From an uncultured Planctomycetaceae bacterium (lineage in GTDB: Bacteria > Planctomycetota > Planctomycetia > Pirellulales > Pirellulaceae), in the NCBI GenBank assembly GCA_903927685.1, contig CAIYOB010000822.1, positions 1-6,035 on the forward strand: a DNA stretch of 6,035 nucleotides, written 5' to 3'. Of this stretch, positions 1-5,033 are shown in pieces. The position numbers were made by a program, and so were the translations under genes. The notes under the pieces are model-generated. The model did no database searches. It worked only from the letters and a program-made list of their open reading frames with translations, and was not told the DNA's origin. Position 1 is the first letter of the stretch. Each line of letters opens with the position of its first letter.

Positions 1-1331
1 CAGCCGAAGAAGTCCGCCAGGGCCAGCTTGTCGATGTGCACCGCGGACAGCAGCGGCGGCGCGGGCACGCGGCGGGATTGCAGATTGATGAACTTGACGG
101 CGTGCCGTTCCACCTCCCCTAACACCGGCCAGCCGCAGCCGGCGCGGACGTTGATCCAGGGAGTGCCGCCCTGCGTCTCGACCCGCAGTTGCGGCTGCGG
201 TGCCGCCGTCGCCGAAGTCTGCTGCCACGCGGCGCCGTCGAAGCGGTCGAAGTACTCCAAGGCCAGGTGCAACGGGACTGGGCCGACCGCGTACAGCATG
301 GCCGGCGCTGCGCGGTCGGCCAGCGGCCGGCGTTTCAACTCGCCCCGCGCTCGAAGCGTGGAAAACTCGCGCCCGCTCCGCTGACTCTTGGCGATCCGCT
401 GATGGGCGTGCTTAACGTTGCCCGGATCCAACGCGATCGCCCGCTCGCGTTTGGCCTGCAGCTTCGGCGGGTCGCCGTACTGCTCGTTGAACATGTCGTA
501 CAGCGTCGGCATGTTCGATTCCAGGAACAGCTCGCTCTCGACCGGCCCGAAGCTCATCGCGTCCTCTTTCCCCGCGACCAGCGCATCGCCGTCGCCCGCG
601 CCGGCGCGGGCATACGGGTCGTGCCAGCGGTCGCCGCCGGACGTGGGCAGGAAGCCGTGCAGCACATACGTCGTGCTGCCCACGCCGCCCACCGCCGCGC
701 CGGCGATCAACACCACCAGCACCGTCCCGGCCAGGACTGATGAACGGACCGGCAGGCAGCGCTGGACGCTCGCCGCCGCCCGGGCCTGGGATACCTTGTC
801 CCAATAGCGGGCCATCAGCCACCACAGGACCAGCACGCCGTACACGCCGGCCAACACCCAGCCGCCGCGGCGCGAGCCGATCACCAGCGCGAACAGGACC
901 AGGAAGCTGGCCAGCAAGACCGCCGTCTGCTGGCAGCGGCGGCGATGCGAAAACGCGGCCAGCATCAAGGCTGCGTTCTGCAGGCACGCCAGCATGACCA
1001 TTTCCGGGGCATCGCCGACTCCCAGGGCCCGGAACACCACTTCGCCAACGGCCGGCAGCAGCAGCCAGCCGGCGACGGCCACACCCAGCCAGGCGGTGAG
1101 CCGAAGGCGGACTGCGGCGTCGCGCTGCAGGACGAGCCAGAGCCCCGCCGCCCCGGCGACGGAAACCGCCGTCTGGGCCAGCACCCAGCCCCCGTGCCAC
1201 ACCGACTCGAGCCGCACCGCCGCGAACGTCGCCGCCGCCAACGAAGCGAGCAGCAGCGTGCCGAGTTCCGTCTCGCCCGCCCCGCCGATACACGCCTCTC
1301 GCGTCTCTCCTCTCATCATCTTGCCAGCCAT
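1..1331 (-). CDS. TgpA-like transglutaminase membrane protein, C-terminal part beyond the window
   Basis: The minus-strand frame is open from the left edge up to an ATG at 1331, giving 443 complete codons. The N-terminal half is strongly hydrophobic, with about seven likely membrane segments near residues 24-40, 49-69, 78-100, 110-128, 137-152, 157-175 and 197-219. A soluble region follows, and residues 346-369 (LYAVGPVPLHLALEYFDRFD then GAAW) resemble the lead-in to the transglutaminase core of TgpA/DUF3488 proteins. The Cys-His-Asp catalytic triad would lie beyond position 1 and is not visible, so activity cannot be judged. The family sits in the inner membrane with a periplasmic transglutaminase-like domain, usually beside moxR and DUF58 genes; the DUF58 gene directly upstream fits. 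Start choice is uncertain: AAGGGAG abuts the ATG at 1331 and suits the ATGs at 1319/1316 better. The frame is also open back to a GTG at 1403 that overlaps the DUF58 stop. The family call is made without a search. Confidence 0.8.
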   Translation of the reverse strand, partial: MAGKMMRGETREACIGGAGETELGTLLLASLAAATFAAVRLESVWHGGWVLAQTAVSVAGAAGLWLVLQRDAAVRLRLTAWLGVAVAGWLLLPAVGEVVFRALGVGDAPEMVMLACLQNAALMLAAFSHRRRCQQTAVLLASFLVLFALVIGSRRGGWVLAGVYGVLVLWWLMARYWDKVSQARAAASVQRCLPVRSSVLAGTVLVVLIAGAAVGGVGSTTYVLHGFLPTSGGDRWHDPYARAGAGDGDALVAGKEDAMSFGPVESELFLESNMPTLYDMFNEQYGDPPKLQAKRERAIALDPGNVKHAHQRIAKSQRSGREFSTLRARGELKRRPLADRAAPAMLYAVGPVPLHLALEYFDRFDGAAWQQTSATAAPQPQLRVETQGGTPWINVRAGCGWPVLGEVERHAVKFINLQSRRVPAPPLLSAVHIDKLALADFFG

Positions 1332-1337
1332 CTCCCT

Positions 1338-1367
1338 TAATCTTTCACCTAATCTTTCACCTAATCT
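1338..1367 (-). repeat. 12-bp tandem repeat at the DUF58/TgpA junction
   Basis: On the minus strand GGTGAAAGATTA occurs twice in perfect tandem (1338-1349 and 1350-1361), with a partial third copy upstream of them. The unit is a multiple of three. In the frame of the transglutaminase gene it reads as repeated Arg-Leu-Gly-Glu, so it may be translated if that gene starts at the GTG at 1403. Otherwise it is a short spacer carrying repeated AGGTGA-like ribosome binding sequence. Confidence 0.75.
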
Positions 1368-1399
1368 CCCCCGCCTTTCCCCCCCACGATAGCCATTCG

Positions 1400-2710
1400 T
1401 CACTCCCGCCAATCGTCATGGCACAGCCGGCCCCATTGCCGCTGCAGTTGGTCCGCGAGGTCGCCGGCTGCGTCCAGGGAAATCCAAGTCCGAACGGCTG
1501 CCCCTGCGCCAGCGGAGACTGGATCGGCCTCATCCCGGCGCGAATCGCCCAGCACGACCCACCGCGTTCCTTTGGAGAACGTGCCGCCCGCCGCCGGACC
1601 ACGCCGCGTGATGACCACGGACATGACCTGCTCGCGCCGCGTTGCGGCAACCAGTCGGCCGTCGGTCGCGGCACTGGGTTCGTAGGCCGCCAGCTGGTCG
1701 AACAGCCGCCGAATCCCCGCCGGCCCGCGTTCCAGGGCCAGCGGCTCGCCATCCAGTGCGCACTCGACGTCGCAGTGGTGCGAGTGCAGTTCGCCGCACA
1801 GGCTGGCCAGGACGCGCACCGCCCAGTCCGGCAGGGCCTGGTCTGCCGGGTCGCGGCCGGCAAACGCTCCGCCGTCCAAGGTCAATCGCACCCGCCGCCG
1901 AGCCGTCGTTTGCCGCTCGCACACCACCAACGCGTCGCGGCGGGCGGTTTGCGCCCAGTGGACGCGCCGCAACGAATCGCCTTGGCGGTGCAGCCGCGCC
2001 GCGATGATGTCCCCATCGTCGCCGGCGCGGTCCACGAAGCTGCCCGCCACGGTCCGCCGGTCACCGCCTGCGGCCGGCGCCGAAGTCAGCGGCACGACCA
2101 GCGGCCAGACCACCAGCGGGTGCGTGGTGGACACAAGCTTCTCGCTCTGCCAGATGCCGAACGGAAACCCCGTCGCCAGCACCGGCGGCCGGCTGGGATA
2201 CACCCCGCGCCGCGGCGGCTGGAATTCGAACTCGTACTCGTTCTGCGACCAGCCGGGGACGCGGGCCAAGGCCACCACAGCCGGGGCGTCCTCGCCGTCC
2301 GTGGGCGGGGCGAAGAAGCCGCGTTCGACGACCAGGCCCCACGCCGGCCAGGGCCAGCGGTTGCGGACCGCCAACCGCAGCAGCACGTTATTCCCTTCGC
2401 GACTGCGGCGGCGGTCAAAGGCCAGCGACGCCGACAGGCCGCGGAGCGAGATCCACGGCCAAGCCGCGCCCAAGACCATCACCGCCGTCAGCACGCCGCA
2501 CACGAACCAGCCCTGCGGAGCCAGGAACAGGCCCACCAGCACGCCCGCCAGATCGCCGACGACGAACCAGCCGATCGGCCGCTTGAGCCAGTACACGTAG
2601 CGGTTGGCCCAGGGGCAGAAGTCGTAATTCGCGGCGGCGCCGACCTTAGCCGAACTGGCTTGCACCCGTTCGAGGAGTCGTGTCGCCTCAGTTCTGATGC
2701 TCATGCGCAT
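1400..2710 (-). CDS. DUF58 domain-containing protein
   Basis: A long minus-strand frame with protein-like composition. Counting from the most upstream ATG (2755, 451 aa), two adjacent hydrophobic segments lie at about residues 61-80 and 83-104. A beta-rich stretch includes RRGVYPSRPPVLATGFPFG at about 182-200, the usual 'RG-Y...P-FG' pattern of the family. The DUF58 signature follows at about 259-272 (GDSLRRVHWAQTAR), then a vWA-like LTLD strand at about 291-294. DUF58 proteins are membrane-anchored and usually act with MoxR AAA+ ATPases and transglutaminase/vWA proteins in envelope processes of largely unknown chemistry. The transglutaminase gene follows at once, so the two are probably co-transcribed; no moxR is present in the window. 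Starts at 2710, 2704 (MSIRTEATRLL) and 2755 are all possible. I prefer 2710/2704 because the first 15 residues of the longer form look non-coding and no ribosome binding site precedes it. Confidence 0.9.
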   Translation of the reverse strand: MRMSIRTEATRLLERVQASSAKVGAAANYDFCPWANRYVYWLKRPIGWFVVGDLAGVLVGLFLAPQGWFVCGVLTAVMVLGAAWPWISLRGLSASLAFDRRRSREGNNVLLRLAVRNRWPWPAWGLVVERGFFAPPTDGEDAPAVVALARVPGWSQNEYEFEFQPPRRGVYPSRPPVLATGFPFGIWQSEKLVSTTHPLVVWPLVVPLTSAPAAGGDRRTVAGSFVDRAGDDGDIIAARLHRQGDSLRRVHWAQTARRDALVVCERQTTARRRVRLTLDGGAFAGRDPADQALPDWAVRVLASLCGELHSHHCDVECALDGEPLALERGPAGIRRLFDQLAAYEPSAATDGRLVAATRREQVMSVVITRRGPAAGGTFSKGTRWVVLGDSRRDEADPVSAGAGAAVRTWISLDAAGDLADQLQRQWGRLCHDDWRE

Positions 2711-2829
2711 ACCCGTCCCAGGAATCGATGTGGTCCTGAACGCCGGTGGTTCCATGGCCGCAGCCAGACGCGCAAGACGTTGGCCCGAGTGGTTCAGGGA
2801 CCGGGGGCCTCAGCCACGCGCGGCATCCG

Positions 2830-2886
2830 AACCCGAAACGCCAGCGAGAATCACGCCGTCGTCCGTCCTCGCTAACGCGTCGGGTT
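2830..2886. repeat. Long imperfect inverted repeat, REP-like
   Basis: Arms 2830-2848 (AACCCGAAACGCCAGCGAG) and 2868-2886 (CTCGCTAACGCGTCGGGTT) pair at 15 of 19 positions around a 19-base loop. The outer seven and inner six pairs are unbroken. It lies in non-coding DNA upstream of the DUF58 gene. The wording 'acccga...agcgag' resembles dispersed intergenic repeats I associate with Pirellula-type genomes, but copy number cannot be judged from one window. Confidence 0.6.
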
Positions 2887-2900
2887 ACGATGGGTTCGTG

Positions 2901-2930
2901 AACCAGCCGGCGTGGGAGCCGGAACTGGTT
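2901..2930. terminator. Terminator-like hairpin
   Basis: AACCAG (2901-2906) pairs with CTGGTT (2925-2930), and CCGGC (2907-2911) pairs with GCCGG (2918-2922). This gives an 11-bp stem with a two-base AA bulge and a GTGGGA loop. On the plus strand it runs into TTTTCC. It lies between gene A and the DUF58 gene and could end transcription, but no long T tract follows in the minus direction, where the neighbouring transcripts run. Confidence 0.5.
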
Positions 2931-3030
2931 TTCCGTTCAGCAGCGCCGTGCGAACCGGTGACGCAGAAACCTCGACGCGGCGGAGCGACGAACCAGGACG
3001 CGAGCGAACCGCCTCCCGACATCGCCAGAT

Positions 3031-3056
3031 CCCCGCGGTGACCAATCACTGCGGGG
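3031..3056 (-). terminator. Stem-loop just after gene A
   Basis: CCCCGC (3031-3036) pairs with GCGGGG (3051-3056) and GTGA (3038-3041) with TCAC (3046-3049) around a four-base loop. There is one internal mismatch (3037/3050), which is a G-U wobble in plus-strand RNA. It begins seven bases after the stop codon of gene A in that gene's direction, a natural place for a transcript end. No T tract follows, so it may stabilise the 3' end rather than be an intrinsic terminator. Confidence 0.5.
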
Positions 3057-3063
3057 CACGAAG

Positions 3064-3483
3064 TCAGCCCAGAAGGGACGCGCTCGGCGGCGCGCGAGAA
3101 GCGTACGGGCAGACGCACGAGCGGTGCGGCGTGGACGAGCTCCCTGGAATCGGCTCGGCGTGCGGCGCGGCGGTCAGCAGCGTGGCGGTCGCCGGCGGCA
3201 GCCCCTTGTGCTGCGCCAAGTACTGGCAGATCACACAGCGATGGGGATCGTGTTGGTGTCGAGTGGGTTCGGCGGCGATTTGTGTCTCGCAGCCGGCGTG
3301 AGATGCCGAGTCGTGCGCGCCCGTCGCCGGGCACGCATGCTGGCACTCACAGGACACCGCCACGCGGCTGGCGCAGCGGTCACCGCCGTCGACGAGGTGG
3401 TGCAGGCCATGCCCCGAGGCAGCCAGCAAGAAATGCCAGCCCACCAGGATCAGGATGACAGCGGGACGTTGGAAAGAGTGCAT
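3064..3483 (-). CDS. Secreted His/Cys-rich protein A (DUF2946-like, putative metal-binding)
   Basis: A 139-residue protein with an N-terminal hydrophobic signal-like segment (about residues 7-22), then a region rich in His (14 in all) and Cys (37, 45, 47, 51, 65, 83, 86, 123, 125). Key motifs are HQHD at 76-79, CVIC-Q at 83-87 and SRAPP at 129-133. Protein B in this window has the same three motifs at the same residue numbers, which shows that both frames are real and paralogous. The layout (signal peptide, His/Cys pairs, R-(A/G)-P-P tail) recalls DUF2946 proteins, often found with copper-related genes; that assignment is tentative. The function is unknown, and extracytoplasmic binding of copper or another soft metal is an inference. 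The start at 3483 has only a weak CAGG upstream, but a good promoter and leader lie at 3496-3550. A stem-loop follows the stop. Confidence 0.72.
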   Translation of the reverse strand: MHSFQRPAVILILVGWHFLLAASGHGLHHLVDGGDRCASRVAVSCECQHACPATGAHDSASHAGCETQIAAEPTRHQHDPHRCVICQYLAQHKGLPPATATLLTAAPHAEPIPGSSSTPHRSCVCPYASRAPPSASLLG

Positions 3484-3495
3484 AGGCCTGGATCG

Positions 3496-3518
3496 AAAAA
3501 AGCCCGGTCCGACTCGGG
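3496..3518 (-). promoter_or_regulatory. Leader palindrome plus T tract of gene A
   Basis: Reading on the minus strand, CCCG (3518-3515) can pair with CGGG (3506-3503), and the loop holds most of GTCGGACC (3513-3506). After one C comes TTTTTT (3501-3496), 12 bases before the gene A start codon. The same GTCGGACC core followed by a T tract precedes gene B. The four-pair stem alone is weak, so this may be an operator over the transcription start rather than a terminator. Confidence 0.5.
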
Positions 3519-3522
3519 GTTA

Positions 3523-3550
3523 ATCATAGCTGGCCTGCGGATTTCGTCAA
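3523..3550 (-). promoter_or_regulatory. Promoter of gene A
   Basis: On the minus strand TTGACG (3550-3545; five of six consensus bases) is separated by 16 bases from TATGAT (3528-3523; five of six). Transcription would start near 3516, within the leader palindrome, and reach the gene A start codon after about 33 bases. The -35 box continues as TTGACGAAA, identical to the nine bases upstream of gene B. Confidence 0.65.
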
Positions 3551-3552
3551 GC

Positions 3553-3581
3553 TCGCTGGCCGACATCGCTGGCCGACATCG
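3553..3581. repeat. 13-bp direct repeat beside the gene A promoter
   Basis: TCGCTGGCCGACA occurs twice in perfect tandem (3553-3565 and 3566-3578), and a further TCG begins a third copy. It ends two bases upstream of the gene A -35 box, the usual position of activator-binding direct repeats. On the minus strand it contains GTCGGCC, close to the GTCGGACC core of the leader. It also lies in the 5' region of the decayed DsrE-family gene, where a 13-base duplication would shift the reading frame. Confidence 0.6.
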
Positions 3582-3624
3582 GCGTTCGAAGGCCCTGTCA
3601 CCGGCCTCGGAACCGCGGGACGGC

Positions 3625-3970
3625 GTGTTCATCCACATCAGCCATGGCACAGACGACCCGCGTCGCGTCCTGATGGCCCTGAACATGGCGGCCATCATGT
3701 CCGACGACCGGGACGTGTTGGTGTACTTTGACATCAAGGCAATCGAGGTCGTTCTCCGGGATGGCCGCGATCTGGCTTACTCACACTTCCCCTCGTACAA
3801 GAAGCAGTTGGCCGCGCTACCGCAGAAGGGCCTCATCCTGATGGCTTGTCCCGGTTGCCTGAAAGCGGCCGGCAAAACCACGGACGGATCTGGCCCCCGG
3901 CGTTCAGGTCGCCGACAAGGACAAGTTCTTCTCGTTTACCAAGGGCAGGATCTTGACTTCGGACTATTGA
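3625..3970 (+). pseudogene. DsrE-family protein, frameshifted and lacking an ATG start
   Basis: The frame reads VFIHISHGTDDPRRVLMALN, continues through a DRDVLVYFDIKAIEVVL strand/helix, and reaches MACPGCLKAAGKTTD (Cys residues 75 and 78 counted from the GTG at 3625). This is the small alpha/beta DsrE/DsrF-like fold, whose members include sulfur-relay proteins. At 3886-3887 one extra G breaks the frame. With it removed, the sequence continues DLAPGVQVADKDKFFSFTKG and RILTSDY to a stop at 3968-3970, restoring a full-length C-terminus (114 aa in all). No ATG lies near the conserved N-terminus. GTG at 3625 is the closest conventional start and would begin directly at the first strand, so the 5' end may be lost too. 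Either this is a pseudogene or the extra G is a sequencing error. The sulfur role is family knowledge and is not tested here. Confidence 0.8.
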
Positions 3971-4138
3971 CCGGGACGGGAAAGCACCGTGATCGCTTTC
4001 GCGGGCCTGGTTTGTCGATCCGGTCGAGCTTGGTTGCCGCCACCCGCTGCTCACCGGCGTACCATGGTATGCGTACGATTAGGGGAAAGATGGCGGCCCC
4101 TTCGGTCTGCGATACGCGGTGGAAGGTGTCGGGATCAC
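3971..4138. other. Spacer between the DsrE-family relic and the antitoxin-like gene
   Basis: I recognise no gene here. The antitoxin frame is open upstream between stops at 3990 and 4080 and reads WFVDPVELGCRHPLLTGVPW in part, which looks protein-like, but I cannot assign it. A 10-bp palindrome TACCATGGTA (4060-4069) is flanked by two copies of GCGTAC. It may be decayed coding sequence. Confidence 0.3.
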
Positions 4139-4151
4139 GGAGGCAGAGACG

Positions 4152-4358
4152 ATGACGACGGCCGCGCAAGAACTGAACAGCTTCACCCAGTTTGCCCGCA
4201 GTCGGGCCAGCGGAGCCCCCGAGCCTTCCCTGGACGAGTTGTTTGACCTGTGGCGGATCGAGAATCCCTCCGACACAGATTACGCCGAGAATGTTGCGGC
4301 TCTGGCGGGAGCAATCGAGGAATTCAAGAAAGGCGACCCGGGGGCGCCCCGCTGGTGA
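4152..4358 (+). CDS. Small antitoxin-like protein, C-terminus frameshifted
   Basis: The ATG at 4152 is preceded by GGAGG at 4139-4143, eight bases away, the clearest ribosome binding site in the window. The product is 68 aa: an N-terminal helix (QELNSFTQFARSRASG), then SLDELFDLWRIENPSD and YAENVAALAGAIEEFKKGDPG. This acidic helical layout, with a DELFDLWR core followed by a regularly spaced helix, resembles small antitoxin or addiction-module proteins of planctomycetes and cyanobacteria. That call is from general resemblance. In a G5 run (4340-4344) one extra G appears to shift the frame. Without it the protein would continue RPAGELSRELREELGIPVE to a stop at 4402-4404 (83 aa). As read, it ends early as APRW. 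No toxin-like gene follows that I can recognise. Confidence 0.55.
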   Translation: MTTAAQELNSFTQFARSRASGAPEPSLDELFDLWRIENPSDTDYAENVAALAGAIEEFKKGDPGAPRW

Positions 4359-4400
4359 ACTCAGTCGGGAGCTTCGTGAGGAACTCGGGATTCCGGTAGA

Positions 4401-4541
4401 ATGACCTTTCAGGATGCGCCGCGTTCCCGCTTGACACATCGCTGGGGCCCGGCGAACCACTCGGGAAGATGGCATCCCAACATCAACCGCACGGCGTGCG
4501 GGGCCGGCGTTTTTCCGTGGCCCGCCAACCCGGCCACTTGA
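4401..4541 (+). CDS. Doubtful 46-aa ORF in the toxin position
   Basis: The ATG at 4401 overlaps the stop of the frame-corrected antitoxin-like gene as ATGA, the usual coupling in toxin-antitoxin pairs. It opens MTFQ, a common beginning of RelE/ParE-type toxins, but the remaining 42 residues have no recognisable toxin pattern and are Arg/Pro/Trp-rich. Its stop codon overlaps the -35 box of gene B. It is probably a remnant or a chance frame. Confidence 0.15.
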   Translation: MTFQDAPRSRLTHRWGPANHSGRWHPNINRTACGAGVFPWPANPAT

Positions 4542-4566
4542 CGAAAGCGCGAGCGGTACCAATAAT
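4538..4566 (+). promoter_or_regulatory. Promoter of gene B
   Basis: TTGACG (4538-4543; five of six consensus bases) is separated by 17 bases from AATAAT (4561-4566; five of six). Transcription would start near 4573, about 53 bases before the gene B start codon. The first nine bases, TTGACGAAA, are identical to the gene A promoter. Confidence 0.65.
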
Positions 4567-4570
4567 GTCT

Positions 4571-4598
4571 GCAACTGGTCGGACCAGCTGCTTTTTTT
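4571..4598 (+). terminator. Terminator-like hairpin at the start of the gene B transcript
   Basis: GCA (4571-4573) pairs with TGC (4589-4591) and CTGGT (4575-4579) with ACCAG (4583-4587), with one A/C mismatch between the two helices and a three-base CGG loop. T7 follows directly (4592-4598). This is the classic form of an intrinsic terminator, yet it lies between the promoter and the gene B start codon. As DNA, CTGGTC-G-GACCAG (4575-4587) is a perfect palindrome about a central G, so it may equally be an operator at the transcription start. Confidence 0.65.
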
Positions 4599-4625
4599 CT
4601 AACTCAGGCAGGCTGGCATTTTTGC

Positions 4626-5033
4626 ATGCGCGTCGGGAACCGGCTGGTTACTCTCTGGGCTCTGACCATCTACGCGGTAATGGCCGTTGGTGGCCAATCG
4701 CTGCATCTGTGGTCATGCCACGCGCCGCTGGCTGCCGTTTCGGACGAATCGGGTCCGGGAGCATGTTGTCCGGGGCACGGCACCGAGGCGTGCTCCGCTG
4801 GCGAGTCCAACTCGAACGAATCGGACCCTGCCGGTCCTTCCCGAGGTCGCCACTCGCACGATTCACAGAACTGTGCGGTGTGTCAATTCTTGATGAAGGC
4901 CCCCGCAGTCGCCGGCACTCCCGAAGCTTCGGCCCCGCTGCCGCTGACCGGGCAGATGCCGCTGCCGGTCGCGCCTGCGCTTGTCCCCGAGTTCCGGATC
5001 GCCTTCTTCTCGCGCGGTCCGCCGCACGCCTGA
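4626..5033 (+). CDS. Secreted His/Cys-rich protein B (paralogue of A, putative metal-binding)
   Basis: A 135-residue protein. A hydrophobic signal-like segment (about residues 7-22, after Arg2 and Arg6) is followed by GGQSLHLWSCH (22-32), the equivalent of GHGLHHL in A. A Cys/His-rich middle follows (Cys31, 47, 48, 56), then HSHD at 76-79, CAVC-Q at 83-87 and SRGPP at 129-133. All three late motifs coincide in residue number with protein A, although the sequence between them differs widely. That pattern indicates paralogues constrained at ligand positions. A secreted metal-binding or metal-sensing role is inferred, and resemblance to DUF2946 is tentative. No good Shine-Dalgarno sequence precedes the ATG (CAGGCAGG lies about 13-20 bases upstream). 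Its promoter and hairpin leader match those of A. No terminator follows the stop at once. Confidence 0.75.
   Translation: MRVGNRLVTLWALTIYAVMAVGGQSLHLWSCHAPLAAVSDESGPGACCPGHGTEACSAGESNSNESDPAGPSRGRHSHDSQNCAVCQFLMKAPAVAGTPEASAPLPLTGQMPLPVAPALVPEFRIAFFSRGPPHA

Noticed and set aside
412..1293. 293-codon minus-strand frame
   Set aside because: Its composition is Arg/Gly-rich. It is offset from the true transglutaminase frame, which shows membrane segments and stays open to the left edge.
1418..2875. 485-codon open frame on the plus strand
   Set aside because: It is antisense to the DUF58 gene and is Arg/Pro/His-rich without domains. Long antisense frames are expected in GC-rich genes, and the minus strand carries clear DUF58 motifs.
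2885..3346. 153-codon minus-strand frame
   Set aside because: It overlaps gene A in another frame and crosses the inverted repeats, with no protein-like pattern.
3124..4155. 343-codon plus-strand frame treated as one gene
   Set aside because: Its first half is antisense to gene A. Only the part from about 3616 to 3885 matches a known family, after which the frame is shifted.
4431..4460. TTGACA at 4431 as a further gene B promoter
   Set aside because: There is a perfect -35 box but no acceptable -10 box at 15-19 bases. The TTGACG/AATAAT pair at 4538 is complete and matches gene A.
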